A DNA stretch of 64,000 nucleotides from JAAYAY01 sp963674575 (GCA_963674575.2 CAXXQT010000007.1:1-64000), one strand, 5' to 3'; counted from the first letter of the stretch, positions 55,114 to 64,000 are shown. A program made the numbers and translations. The notes: generated by a model not told the origin, from the letters alone.

Positions 55114-56871
55114 ATGAAACACAAAACTATGAAACAAGCATCGATGCAAAACCTGCGATGTCTTCTGGCAATCGTCGGATGTCTCGTCCTCACCGCCCCG
55201 TCGATCGCCAAGGACGCCCTCTACGAGGTGGAGGTTCAGGCCGAGGCCAAAATCCCCATGTCGGACGGGACGAACCTCGCCGCCAACATCTTCCTACCGA
55301 AGGCTGAGGGCAAGTTTCCCACGATTCTCGTCCGCACTCCCTACGGAAAAGGTGGAACCAAGGGCGGCCAGGGCCATTTCTACGCCGCCCGGGGCTACGT
55401 CTACATCAGCCAGGACTGCCGCGGCAAGGGCACCTCGGAAGGCGAGTGGACTCCCTTCATCAACGAGCGGCGGGACGGTAAGGACACCCACCGCTGGGTC
55501 CTCGAACAGCCCTGGTCCAACGGTACGATCGGCACGGCCGGTGGGTCCTACGTGGGCTTCACCCAATGGATTGCCGCGCCGGGAGCGGGCGACTACCTCA
55601 AGGCCATGGCGCCCGTCGTTCCCCTCGTCGACCCCTACGGCGACGTGGCCTACGTGGGCGGGGCCTTCCAGCTTTCGCTCATGATGGGCTGGGGCTCCGG
55701 CGTCTCCGGCCGCAGCGAAGTCCGCACCTGGAATCAAGCGGCCTGGGACAAGGCCTTTCTCAACTTGCCCCTCTCCACCTGGGATACGGCCATTGGCGGC
55801 AAGGAGCAATACCTGCGCGATTGGGTGGCCCATCCCCACTTCGATAGCTACTGGGCCCAGGGCAGCATTCGGGGGCGCGAGAAGGACATCCACTCGCCCA
55901 TCTATGTGACGGGCGGCTGGTACGACATCTTCGCTAACAGCGCCCTTGAGCACGTCAACGACGTGAAGAAGGCGTCGGAAGGCGAAAGGAAGGACGTCCA
56001 TGTGCTCATGGGCCCCTGGGTTCACGGCATCAGCCGCGACGGCAAAGTCGGGAGCATGGACTACGGCAAGGGGTCCGTGATCGATCGCAACAAGATTCAG
56101 GCCGACTGGTTCGACCACTGGCTCAAGGGCAAGGAGAACGGCGTCGACGCTTGGCCTCCGCTGCGGATCTTCGTCATGGGCCGAAACGAGTGGCGTGATG
56201 AGCAGGAGTGGCCCCTGGCCCGAACCCAGTACACACCTTATTACTTCCACAGCGGCGGCTCGGCCAACACCCTCGACGGCGACGGCGGGCTGAACATGAC
56301 GAAACCCGGTGAGGAGCCGGCCGATCATTATGTCTACGATCCGGACAATCCCGTGCCCACCCTGGGCGGCTGCAACCTGGGACGTTGCCCGACGGGCCCC
56401 CACGACCAGACGAAGGCCGAAGAGCGCGAGGACGTGCTCGTCTTCACAAGCGAACCGCTGACGAGCGAACTGGAGGTAACCGGCCCGGTCAAGGTCGTTC
56501 TCTACGCGGCCACGAGCGCCAAGGACACCGACTGGACGGCCAAGCTGGTCGACGTTCATCCGGACGGCCGCATCATCAACCTGTGCGACGGGATCATCCG
56601 CGCCCGCTATCGCGAATCGGCCGACACGCCGACACTGATCGAGCCGGAAAAGGTCTATCGCTACGAGATCGAACTGTGGGTGACCAGCAACGCCTTCCTA
56701 CCCGGCCACAAGATCCGCGTCGAGATCTCCAGCAGCAACTTCCCCCGATTCGATCGCAACCCAAACACGGGCCACCCCTTCGGCGCCGACGCCGAACTGG
56801 CCAAGGCGTCACAGACCGTGCACCACAGCACCCAGCACGCGTCGCACATCCTGCTGCCGGTGATTCCATAG
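55114..56871 (+). CDS. Exported CocE/NonD-family hydrolase (X-Pro dipeptidyl-peptidase-like)
   Basis: 585 aa; three in-frame Met codons (55114, 55129, 55144) stem from a duplicated ACACAAAACTATGAA. A signal peptide covers MQNLRCLLAIVGCLVLTAPS. The alpha/beta hydrolase is of the CocE/PepX type: FPTILVRTPYGKGG, YVYISQDCRGKGTSEGEW, Ser nucleophile in GTAGGSYVGFTQWIAA, Asp in VTGGWYDIFANSAL, His in MGPWVHGISRDG. The C-terminal jellyroll (PVKVVLYAATSAKDTDWTAK, GHKIRVEISSSNFPRFDRNP) is complete. It cleaves an ester or a peptide bond outside the cytoplasm. Confidence 0.93.
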   Translation: MKHKTMKQASMQNLRCLLAIVGCLVLTAPSIAKDALYEVEVQAEAKIPMSDGTNLAANIFLPKAEGKFPTILVRTPYGKGGTKGGQGHFYAARGYVYISQDCRGKGTSEGEWTPFINERRDGKDTHRWVLEQPWSNGTIGTAGGSYVGFTQWIAAPGAGDYLKAMAPVVPLVDPYGDVAYVGGAFQLSLMMGWGSGVSGRSEVRTWNQAAWDKAFLNLPLSTWDTAIGGKEQYLRDWVAHPHFDSYWAQGSIRGREKDIHSPIYVTGGWYDIFANSALEHVNDVKKASEGERKDVHVLMGPWVHGISRDGKVGSMDYGKGSVIDRNKIQADWFDHWLKGKENGVDAWPPLRIFVMGRNEWRDEQEWPLARTQYTPYYFHSGGSANTLDGDGGLNMTKPGEEPADHYVYDPDNPVPTLGGCNLGRCPTGPHDQTKAEEREDVLVFTSEPLTSELEVTGPVKVVLYAATSAKDTDWTAKLVDVHPDGRIINLCDGIIRARYRESADTPTLIEPEKVYRYEIELWVTSNAFLPGHKIRVEISSSNFPRFDRNPNTGHPFGADAELAKASQTVHHSTQHASHILLPVIP

Positions 56872-57183
56872 CGACAGGAGGAAGCCGGGCTCTTGACCCA
56901 ACCACCTCACCCCAGCCTACCCAATCTATTGAGTAACCAATGTAGCCCGGCTTCTTGTGTCGGTGGGACGCTCAAGAAGATGGGTGCCCCTGATGATTTT
57001 CCGAATCCCGCTGACCATTCCGGTTGACAGAGTCGGAAAATCGTCAGGGCGGCGCAGCCGCAAGAGGAAATACGCAACGACTTCCTCTGGTTGCTTCGCG
57101 ACACCGACGATTCTCCGAATGCGCGTCAACGAGTGGAAAGCCCAAAGCGGAAAATCATCGCTGCCACCCTGCGAAACACCCCG
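56872..57183. repeat. 312-bp intergenic region with AGCCGGGCTCTTGA-type repeats
   Basis: Holds two copies of the short motif found at 23650-23935: GAAGCCGGGCTCTTGACCCA near 56881 and TAGCCCGGCTTCTTG near 56942. They sit in opposite orientation about 45 bp apart and can form a hairpin. The remaining part up to 57183 shows no gene. Confidence 0.6.
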
Positions 57184-58146
57184 CTACGCCCGCTCAAACG
57201 GAAACGCGATCACCTGATCGAGACGCTCGGTTCGCAGGGCCAGCATGACGAGACGATCGAACCCCAACGCCACCCCGGCCGCCGGGGGCAGCCCCGCGTC
57301 CATCGCCGCGAGCAGGCGGCTTTCCTCGGGCAAAGCGCCCTTGCCGTCTTCGACCCGAGCCGCATTGGTCGCCGCGTTTCGCCGGCGGAGCGTTTCCGGG
57401 TCGATCAGTTCGTGGTATCCGTTCGCCAGCTCGATCCCGGACACAAACAGTTCAAAACGTTCCGCCACGGGCGGGTCTTCCTGGCGAACCCGGGCCAGGG
57501 CCGCCTGCGAGGCGGGATAGTCGTAGAGAATCGCGGGTTGATCCTGCCCCAAATGAGGCTGCACCCGCTGAACGAGAACCAGGTCGAGCCAGCCGTCGCG
57601 ATCGTTGCCCATGCTCTCCGGCGGATCGCCGCCCTGAGAAGCCGCCTCGCGCAGGGCCGAGATGGGAGCCGCAAAGGGGTCCACCCCCGCGTACTGCAAG
57701 AATGCGTCTCGATAGCTGAGCCGCCGGGCCGGACCTCGACCGAGCAGAGCCTGGCTCAGTTCATCCAGCAGGTCCATGCCCTCGGCCAGCCCGTCGCCCG
57801 TGCGATACCACTCCACGATCGTGAATTCCGGATTGTGGAGGGGACCGCGTTCTTCCCGGCGAAAGGCCTTGGCCACCTGGTAGATCGCCTGGGCCCCCGC
57901 GGCGAGCAGCCGTTTCATGGCGAACTCGGGAGACGTTTGGAGCCAGCGGACCGGATCCGGCGCACCTCCCACCTGGACCGCAAACGGGTCCAGGTGCCGA
58001 TCGATGACCGTGTCGGCCGACAGTAGGGGCGTGTCCACCTCCAGGAAGCCGCGCTTGTCAAAGAACGCGCGGACTTGGCGGAGCAACTGGGCCCGCCGGC
58101 GCAAGGCCGGCCAGTCGGCCGTGGGATGAAAATCCTCGCGGTTCAC
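57184..58146 (-). CDS. epmA: Elongation factor P lysine--tRNA ligase-like protein EpmA
   Basis: 320 aa, start GTG 58146 overlapping the efp stop by one base (TAGTG). A stand-alone class II LysRS-like catalytic domain without the anticodon-binding domain: motif 2 QVAKAFRREERGPLHNPEF, motif 3 GVALGFDRLVMLAL, and ELANGYHELIDPETLR in the amino-acid site. It activates (R)-beta-lysine and attaches it to EF-P Lys34. Directly downstream of efp, so probably translationally coupled. The length (about 320) matches the family. Confidence 0.95.
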   Translation of the reverse strand: MNREDFHPTADWPALRRRAQLLRQVRAFFDKRGFLEVDTPLLSADTVIDRHLDPFAVQVGGAPDPVRWLQTSPEFAMKRLLAAGAQAIYQVAKAFRREERGPLHNPEFTIVEWYRTGDGLAEGMDLLDELSQALLGRGPARRLSYRDAFLQYAGVDPFAAPISALREAASQGGDPPESMGNDRDGWLDLVLVQRVQPHLGQDQPAILYDYPASQAALARVRQEDPPVAERFELFVSGIELANGYHELIDPETLRRRNAATNAARVEDGKGALPEESRLLAAMDAGLPPAAGVALGFDRLVMLALRTERLDQVIAFPFERA

Positions 58147-58715
58147 TACTCTTTCACGCGTTCGATGTATTCGCCGGTGCGCGTGTCGATTTTGACCATC
58201 TCACCCGTTTCCACGAAGTTGGGGACGATCAACTCGGCGCCCGTTTCCAACTTGGCCGGCTTGGTGACGTTCGTCGCCGTGTTTCCCCGGACGGCCGGCT
58301 CGCAGTACTCGATCTGCAACACCACATGGTTGGGAGGCGTGACCCCGATCGGGTTGTCGTTGAACAGCAGCATGCTGCAGTTCATGCCCTCTTTCAGGTA
58401 CTTCCACGCGTCGTCCACCGTGTCCAGCGACAACTCATATTGCTCGAAGGACTCGTTGTCCATGAAGACGAAGGTGTCGCCCTGGCGGTAAAGATACTGG
58501 GCTTCGATTTCGCTGATGTCGGCCGCTTCGATCGAATCACCGCTCTTGTAGGTGCGATCGATCACCGTGTTGCGGATCAGGTTGCGCAGTTTGCACTTGT
58601 AAAGCGCCTGCCCCTTGCCCGGCTTGACGAAATTGCACTCGATCATCAGGTAGGGATCGCCGTCCATCTGGACCTTCAATCCCTTGCGAAAGTCACTCGT
58701 GTTGTAAGAAGCCAC
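58146..58715 (-). CDS. efp: Elongation factor P
   Basis: 189 aa with all three beta domains: KOW-like N-terminal (MASYNTSDFRKGLKVQMDGD), the modification loop FVKPGKGQALYKCKLRNL with Lys34, the OB domain (QYLYRQGDTFVFMDNESFEQ) and the C-terminal OB domain ending TGAELIVPNFVETGEMVKI followed by DTRTGEYIERV. EF-P rescues ribosomes stalled at polyproline. The Lys34-type loop KPGKGQ and the neighbouring epmA and epmB show that beta-lysylation is used. Gene order efp-epmA on the minus strand, epmB divergent. Confidence 0.97.
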   Translation of the reverse strand: MASYNTSDFRKGLKVQMDGDPYLMIECNFVKPGKGQALYKCKLRNLIRNTVIDRTYKSGDSIEAADISEIEAQYLYRQGDTFVFMDNESFEQYELSLDTVDDAWKYLKEGMNCSMLLFNDNPIGVTPPNHVVLQIEYCEPAVRGNTATNVTKPAKLETGAELIVPNFVETGEMVKIDTRTGEYIERVKE

Positions 58716-58790
58716 GTTCTTCGTCCTCGACTGGAAAGTAACCGCATGATATCGCTTCTTGCAGCGGTGGGGGTGTGATACGATGGTTTG

Positions 58791-58817
58791 CTTGAGCGAA
58801 CGTCCCGCTCGCTTAAG
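58791..58817. other. Hairpin between efp and epmB
   Basis: CTTGAGCGA and TCGCTTAAG form a 9-bp stem (one G-T pair) with a 9-nt loop containing ACGTCCCGC. It sits in the shared promoter region of the divergent efp and epmB genes. It could be a regulatory or REP-type hairpin; the function is unknown. Confidence 0.4.
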
Positions 58818-58849
58818 GGTATCTCTTCTTCAGGCGGCCAACCTTCCGG

Positions 58850-59872
58850 ATGACGACCTTCTCAAATCAACTGGAACCTCGGACCAGGGTGCCCCCAAGT
58901 GAGTGGCAAGCGATACTGGCCGACGCGGTCACAAGCCCGGACGAACTCTGCCGCCTGCTCCATCTGCCGGCGTCGCTGGCCGAACAGGCACGCCGCGCCG
59001 CGGAACCCTTCGCAGTGGTCGTACCTCGCTCCTATCTCAAGCGCATCCGACACAGCGATCCGGAGGATCCCCTCCTTCGCCAGATCCTGCCCAGCGCCGC
59101 GGAGTTACCGCAGGTGGAAGGGTTCGTGTGCGACCCGCTTTCGGAGGCCGCCGCCTCGCCCGTCCCCGGCTTACTCTCCAAGTACCGAGGCCGATCCCTC
59201 ATCGTAGCAACTGGTCGATGTGGCGTCCATTGCCGGTTCTGCTTCCGTCGCCATCACCCGACCCCCTCTGTGGAGTGTAACGCAGGACGCTTCGCGGACG
59301 TGCTCGACCTCTTGAGACAGGACCAGTCCATTCACGAGGCCATCTTGAGCGGCGGCGACCCCCTCGTCCTGGACGACCGAGCCCTCGCCGAACTGGCAGA
59401 CCAACTCTCCGAGATCAAGCACCTTCAAAGGCTGCGGCTGCACTCCCGCATGCCCGTGGTCATCCCCCAGCGAATAACAGACGAACTCCTGGCATGGTGC
59501 GGCCGGACCCGGCTGACCGTCGTGATGGTGATCCACATCAACCATCCGAACGAAATCGACGACGCCGTCGCCGTCGCGATCGGACGACTCGTCGACGCCG
59601 GCATCCCCGTGCTCAGCCAAACCGTCCTTCTTCGGGGAGTGAACGACAACGCCGACGTGTTGGAAGCCCTGTTCGAACGTCTCGTCGCCCTCCGAGTTAT
59701 GCCCTATTATCTGCACCAACTCGACCGAGTTGCCGGAGCGGCCCATTTCGAAGTCGCCCAGCAGGAAGGTTGCAAACTGGTCGAACAGCTTCGGTCCCGC
59801 CTTCCGGGCTATGCAATCCCACGATATGTCCGGGATATTCCTGGCAACCGGAGCAAGCACATCCTCGCCTGA
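58850..59872 (+). CDS. epmB: EF-P beta-lysylation protein EpmB (lysine 2,3-aminomutase-like radical SAM enzyme)
   Basis: 340 aa. The radical SAM cluster motif CGVHCRFCFRRHH (C-x3-C-x2-C) is at about residues 124-136, followed by EAILSGGDPLVLDD and RLRLHSRMPVVIPQRI (KAM family) and PVLSQTVLLRGVNDN. A PLP-binding Lys region lies towards the C-terminus. It converts lysine to beta-lysine for EpmA. It is divergent from efp-epmA with 134 bp between, which gives a compact complete EF-P modification set (no epmC seen in the window). Confidence 0.94.
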   Translation: MTTFSNQLEPRTRVPPSEWQAILADAVTSPDELCRLLHLPASLAEQARRAAEPFAVVVPRSYLKRIRHSDPEDPLLRQILPSAAELPQVEGFVCDPLSEAAASPVPGLLSKYRGRSLIVATGRCGVHCRFCFRRHHPTPSVECNAGRFADVLDLLRQDQSIHEAILSGGDPLVLDDRALAELADQLSEIKHLQRLRLHSRMPVVIPQRITDELLAWCGRTRLTVVMVIHINHPNEIDDAVAVAIGRLVDAGIPVLSQTVLLRGVNDNADVLEALFERLVALRVMPYYLHQLDRVAGAAHFEVAQQEGCKLVEQLRSRLPGYAIPRYVRDIPGNRSKHILA

Positions 59873-60199
59873 ACAGGGAGAGACGTGCATCTTGAGCCGA
59901 ACTGTAGGGTTTAACCGTGGATGGCGGTTAGGCCGCCGTCATGGACGCCCTATTGTTCATTTCTTGCCATTTCGGCGCACCTGCCCTGGTTTCCCAAAAC
60001 TCTCACGACCAGCGTCCCTCGGTTCCGATGTAAGAAAAACCACTCAGGGAAGAGGCGTTGCCTACGCAAGAGAGGAAGCTTTCGTGCCGCGGCAGCATTG
60101 GCAGAGGCTGGGCAGGCCTGACTGTGGCGACGCTGAGTCGCACGACCCGGCCATGGAGGGGGGTAGGTTAGACGACCACTTGATGCAACTGGATCTCTC
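59873..60199. other. 327-bp intergenic region
   Basis: Between epmB and the phosphatase gene, same strand. No gene, clear promoter, repeat or terminator was recognised. Confidence 0.35.
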
Positions 60200-61780
60200 G
60201 TGGGTAAACCATCAACGAATCACTTGCGTATCTTCCGTGAGGAAGCCAGTCAGAAGAACCGAAGCGAATCGTTCCTTGTGGGCAGCATGCCTGCGGTGCA
60301 ACGCGCTTTTCAGGGATTGACTGGTTGGTCCCTCCGATACGAATCCGATGCCGCGGACACAGAGCCGACCGGCCTGACGTGGTCCACCCCGGTTACCCCG
60401 GGACGCGGAATGCCTCCGGGACACCTCAGGCTCTCCAAGGTCGGTTCCCCCGCCCTCCTTGATGAAAGCGTGGATCCTCCCACCGAGATTCGGCAATTGG
60501 GTTCGGCTCTGGCGGGCATGTTGGCCGAGCTTCTCGGAACCCACCACGCCCTCTGGCTTCGAGAGGCCGAGTTGGCCGCTTCCGTTCCCGTCGTCGCCCC
60601 ATTGCAGGACACCGAACATCTGGCAATCCGCCTCCAGTCGGTGCTGAGAAGCGGGGCCGAGTCGGTGGGATGTCCAGCGGCAGGCCTTTACCTGCTCGAC
60701 GACGCCACAACCAGCCTCAAGTTGCGATCCAGTCATGGCATGCCTCGCGAGCGGCTTGCCGAACCGGCACGCCCCCTGCAGGGCGCTTTGGCCGACCTGG
60801 AAGCCATGCTCGGCCATGCCGTTGTGCTCTCCGATCTGGACCGCCAGACCCATTGGAACCCTCCGGAGGACTTCCCCGCCGCTGTGTGCGTGCCGGTCTG
60901 CACGCCAACAACGATTTTGGGCACCTTGTGGGTCTTTTCCAATGAGCCCCGAAACTTCACGGATCGCGAAACCAATCTGATCGAGGTGATCGCGGGTCGC
61001 CTGGCCTCCGACCTCGAACGGGAAAACCTCCTCCACGCCGACGCCGACAACGCCCAGTGGAAGCGGGACATCTCGGCCTTGCAGCGGATGCAGCGAAATC
61101 AACTCCCGTCGGTGGCTCCCTTACTGGACGGCTGGGACGTGGCCGGCTGGACCGATCAGACCGGGGCGGTAGGCGGCAACTTCTTCGATTGGTTCTCTCT
61201 GCCCAACGGCCTGTTTGCGGTCAGCATCGCGGATGTTGCCTCCCGCGGGATGGAGGCCGCCTTTGCCGCCAACACCGTCAAGGCAGCGACCCGGGCACAC
61301 GGGCAGTACCATCGCAGTGCCGACGCCCTGCTCAAGGCCGTCAACCTGACCCTGTGGACCGGCGCTTCGGGAGACCAATTCGCCCAGATGTTCTACGGGC
61401 TTGTGGAAACCGCAACGGGAACGGTTCGCTACTCCCGCGCAGGAAACCCCTCGATCCTGCGTCTGGCAGCCGGAGCGTACGAATCGCTCACCGAACCAAG
61501 TTCTCAACTCGGCGAGAGCCCCGAGAGCTCCTACTCCGAAGAGATCTGCCTGCTCACGCCGGGCAATTCGCTCGTCATCTTCAACGAGGGGATACGAAGG
61601 GCCCGGGACTCCCAAGGCGTGGGCCTTGGAGAGACCGGGCTGGCCGATGTCCTGGCCAGGCACCAGGACGCTTCCGCGACCACCATGGTCCAGATCGCCA
61701 CCGAACTGCTCGGTCGTCACCAGCCCTCGAAAAAGCAGGGGGACCAGACGATCCTGGTAATCAAGCGCACAGGCGGTTGA
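60200..61780 (+). CDS. GAF plus SpoIIE/RsbU-like PP2C domain protein with altered metal ligands
   Basis: 526 aa from GTG 60200 (weak ribosome site; ATG 60290 is an alternative). Residues about 130-290 form a GAF domain (VPVCTPTTILGTLWVFSNE, FTDRETNLIEVIAGRLASDL). Residues about 295-526 form a SpoIIE-like PP2C domain (LQRMQRNQLPSVAPLLDGWD, VRYSRAGNPSILRL, GDQTILVIKR). The usual GGDFYD reads GGNFFD, the usual TDGVTEA reads NEGIRRA, and the usual GHxP reads GNPS, so metal-binding Asp residues and one His are replaced. It may be an inactive or modified signalling phosphatase, probably in a partner-switching or anti-sigma pathway. Confidence 0.88.
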   Translation: MGKPSTNHLRIFREEASQKNRSESFLVGSMPAVQRAFQGLTGWSLRYESDAADTEPTGLTWSTPVTPGRGMPPGHLRLSKVGSPALLDESVDPPTEIRQLGSALAGMLAELLGTHHALWLREAELAASVPVVAPLQDTEHLAIRLQSVLRSGAESVGCPAAGLYLLDDATTSLKLRSSHGMPRERLAEPARPLQGALADLEAMLGHAVVLSDLDRQTHWNPPEDFPAAVCVPVCTPTTILGTLWVFSNEPRNFTDRETNLIEVIAGRLASDLERENLLHADADNAQWKRDISALQRMQRNQLPSVAPLLDGWDVAGWTDQTGAVGGNFFDWFSLPNGLFAVSIADVASRGMEAAFAANTVKAATRAHGQYHRSADALLKAVNLTLWTGASGDQFAQMFYGLVETATGTVRYSRAGNPSILRLAAGAYESLTEPSSQLGESPESSYSEEICLLTPGNSLVIFNEGIRRARDSQGVGLGETGLADVLARHQDASATTMVQIATELLGRHQPSKKQGDQTILVIKRTGG

Positions 61781-61911
61781 CGGCCACGAGAAAACGACTA
61801 AATTGGAGGTTTCTGCTACGCGTTTCGTGGTATGGATGAGCCCCCTCTCGGGAACCGGCTCACCGAGGTACCCCTCGGAGATATGCCCCAGTCACGGAAC
61901 GCGAAAACGCT

Positions 61912-61997
<86 letters not shown>

Positions 61998-62199
61998 CTT
62001 GCCAACAAGACGGCTTGCGTCCCACCGACGTGAGCCGTTTTCTTTTGGCCCCACCTCTCTCGGCCTCCCTTCTCGTTGATGGCCCCCTCTCCACCAACTA
62101 CACTTGGCATTCCAAGCCACCGAGCGGCTCCCTGCCATCAGCCCGCCTTGCCCCATCCCGTAGCCCCCAAGCATTCGAGACAAAGAGGCAAACCCCGCA

Positions 62200-63882
62200 A
62201 TGACGAAGCAACTCCGCACCGTTCTGATTGGCCTGACGCTAGTCCTTTTTGCTGCTCACTCGGCGCTGGCGACTGAGAAAGCCTCAAACCGGCTGACCTT
62301 CGTCGCCGGCGGCAAGGCCGAGGACGTCCTCGTGGTCGGAAAGGAGTGGACGGCGGGCGAGGGCTACCTGGAATGTTCGGGCATGAACAACTACCTCTTC
62401 GCCGGTAAGGGGCTGGGCAAGGGAGATGTTCATATTCGTGCTCGACTGGCACTGTTGAAGGTGGCCGGCTCGGCGGCGTCGGTCATGATCGACTCGCGCG
62501 ATAACCTGGGGTTCGACGGCGCCTCCCAGGAAGGCACGTTCGCCTCGGGCTCCATTTTGGGGCGTCAGAAACCCACCGGCCGCTGGACCGACTATCTCGA
62601 GGAGGGCAAGCCCTTCGAACTGGAGGTGATCCGTGAAGGTTCGCGATTGTCCATCCAGATCGACGGCAAGCCGGTCTGGCAGGGCACGGACCGTCGCGGG
62701 GAATTCGGCACGATCGCCCTGCGGCCGTGGCGGGCAACCATGCGAGTCTACGAATTCTCCGCATCCGGCGTTCCGCAGAAGGCCATCATCTCGGCCGAGG
62801 TCCGCCTCGGTAAGAACAAGGCGTTTTCGATCCCCGCCTTCGACCTTTCCAGAGAAACGGACCGACAGGTCGTCATCGCCCAGGGCACCGCCACCGAATA
62901 CAAGGGGCACCCCACCACGCTGCTCTTGCCCGACGGGAAGACCATGTTCTGCGTTTATCCCCTGGGACACGGCGGCCCGGGCGCTGTCCTGCGCCGGAGC
63001 AACGACGGCGGCCTCACCTGGAGCGAGCCCCTCGACGTGCCCGACAACTGGCGCCAGTCGAACAACTGCCCCGCCCTCTTTCGGCTCGCGGGGCCCGACG
63101 GCAAGGCAAGACTCTTCGTCTTCGAAGGACACGGTGAAATGCGTCAGGCCGTCTCCGAAGACGATGGCCGGACCTGGTCCCCCATGAAGAAGAACGGCCT
63201 GAAGACCGTCATGCCCTTCACCACCATCATTCGCCTGAAAGACGGACGCCTTCTGGGCGGCTGGAACTGGCAGATCTCCACGTGGTTCAGTTTCTCAGAC
63301 GACGGCGGGCTGACCTGGAGCCCGCAACAGTGCCTCGCCGAGGCTAACGAAGAGTTTCCCAGTGTCCATCCCTGCGAGCCGGCCTTCATCCGCTCGCCCG
63401 ACGGCAACGAAATCGCCTGCCTGATGCGCGAGAACAGTCGCCGCTTCATGTCGCTGGTGAGCTTCAGTCGCGACGAGGGAAAAACATGGACGAAGATCCG
63501 CGAACTTCCCCGAGCCCTGACCGGCGATCGGCACCAGCCCTGCTATTCAGCAGACGGGCGACTGGTGATCCCCTTCCGCGACATGGCACCCGCCAGCCCC
63601 ACCCACGGCCATTTCGTCGCCTGGATCGGAACCTACGACGACATCGCTCAGAACCGGCCCGGCCAGTACCGGGTGAAACTCCTGCACAGCTACGCCGGAA
63701 GCGACTGTGGCTATCCCGGTCTGGAACGACTGCCCGACGGCACCTTCGTCGCCACGACCTACATCAAGTATCGTCCCGGCGAAGAAAAACAGTCCGTCGT
63801 GAGCACCCGATTCAAACTCTCGGAAATCGATGCCATGGCGGCGAAGGAGGCAAGGCTGAAGACTGAAGGACTGAAGGACTGA
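62200..63882 (+). CDS. Exported sialidase with N-terminal jellyroll domain
   Basis: 560 aa from ATG 62200 with GAGGCAAA upstream; signal peptide through SALATE. Residues about 30-190 are a LamG/DUF1080-like jellyroll (GEGYLECSGMNNYLFAGKG, FELEVIREGSRLSIQIDG). Residues about 215-545 are a GH33-like propeller with four Asp boxes: SNDGGLTW, SEDDGRTW, SDDGGLTW and SRDEGKTW. The conserved Arg and Glu residues of true sialidases are partly visible (FVFEGHGEM, EPAFIRSPDGN). The last codons (EARLKTEGLKD) are made of the simple repeat GAAGACTGAAGG. Probably cleaves sialic-acid-like ends from glycans outside the cytoplasm. Confidence 0.9.
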   Translation: MTKQLRTVLIGLTLVLFAAHSALATEKASNRLTFVAGGKAEDVLVVGKEWTAGEGYLECSGMNNYLFAGKGLGKGDVHIRARLALLKVAGSAASVMIDSRDNLGFDGASQEGTFASGSILGRQKPTGRWTDYLEEGKPFELEVIREGSRLSIQIDGKPVWQGTDRRGEFGTIALRPWRATMRVYEFSASGVPQKAIISAEVRLGKNKAFSIPAFDLSRETDRQVVIAQGTATEYKGHPTTLLLPDGKTMFCVYPLGHGGPGAVLRRSNDGGLTWSEPLDVPDNWRQSNNCPALFRLAGPDGKARLFVFEGHGEMRQAVSEDDGRTWSPMKKNGLKTVMPFTTIIRLKDGRLLGGWNWQISTWFSFSDDGGLTWSPQQCLAEANEEFPSVHPCEPAFIRSPDGNEIACLMRENSRRFMSLVSFSRDEGKTWTKIRELPRALTGDRHQPCYSADGRLVIPFRDMAPASPTHGHFVAWIGTYDDIAQNRPGQYRVKLLHSYAGSDCGYPGLERLPDGTFVATTYIKYRPGEEKQSVVSTRFKLSEIDAMAAKEARLKTEGLKD

Positions 63883-64000
63883 AAAACAGGGAGCCTCGGC
63901 GAGTGGAAATCGGCTTTCCACACCAGTCGCCCTCGCGTCCGAAACCTCCAGCCTACAGCCTCTTTTACCAGTCTCACTCGCCCCTCTCCTCAAACAATTC
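63883..64000. other. Window end, intergenic repeat-bearing sequence
   Basis: Contains GTGGAAATCGGCTTTCCACA, whose core recurs inverted near 38967, and CCAGCCTACAGCC, which recurs inverted near 38935. No gene seen before the window ends. Confidence 0.4.

Overview
The window looks like a chromosomal piece of a planctomycete (Pirellulales-like). The evidence is moderately high GC, a DUF1559 prepilin-type protein followed by a small transthyretin-like lipoprotein, a secreted sulfatase, LamG-sialidase and LamG-glycosidase proteins, a ceramidase-like protein, very large Calx-beta proteins, and many REP-type (RAYT), IS21, IS4 and ISNCY-like elements. No rRNA, CRISPR array or phage module was seen. 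One tRNA-Leu (GAG) is present near the right end.

Left third (1-16.5 kb): a degenerate array of giant secreted Calx-beta proteins with C-terminal transglutaminase-like domains. Copy 1 (1-2896) enters from outside the window and carries a +1 frameshift near base 1000. Copies 2 (from 4299) and 3 (from about 14909) lack their 5' ends. They start abruptly, in near-identical repeat sequence, just behind the stop codon of small genes for exported proteins. Copy 2 is broken between its catalytic His and Asp by a mobile block, and that block's own gene is split by a 2901-bp IS21 element (nested insertion). Copy 3 is cut by an 80-bp repeat that supplies its stop codon. The layout resembles orphan cassettes of polymorphic-toxin or antigenic-variation loci and is the most unusual feature of the window.

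16.5-27.5 kb: mostly housekeeping and envelope genes. These are a membrane-anchored planctomycete protein, a frameshifted alpha/beta hydrolase, a GNAT acetyltransferase, dnaE (DNA polymerase III alpha), an SGNH/TPR membrane protein and a pentapeptide-repeat membrane protein.

27.5-35.5 kb: a mobile-element-rich segment. It holds a complete RAYT element, two miniature internally deleted derivatives of it, an IS4-family element, a tandem duplication upstream of the DUF1559 gene, and an ISNCY-like element that splits a TIR-like (probable defence) gene.

35.5-47 kb: a sulfatase, a secreted peptidylarginine/agmatine-deiminase-like protein, a DUF155 membrane protein, a two-component pair (NtrC-type regulator and membrane histidine kinase with an ATGA overlap), and a tight four-gene operon (C39-like peptidase, RimK-type ATP-grasp, GCS2 ligase, N-formylglutamate amidohydrolase-like). 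The operon has the make-up of an amidoligase/peptide-modification system.

47-64 kb: exported catabolic enzymes (LamG-glycosidase-like, two sialidases, ceramidase-like, CocE/NonD hydrolase), a DUF3800 protein, a complete elongation factor P modification set (efp-epmA, with epmB divergent), a GAF-PP2C protein with altered metal ligands, and tRNA-Leu. Together the exported enzymes suggest scavenging of sulfated and sialylated glycans and of lipids.
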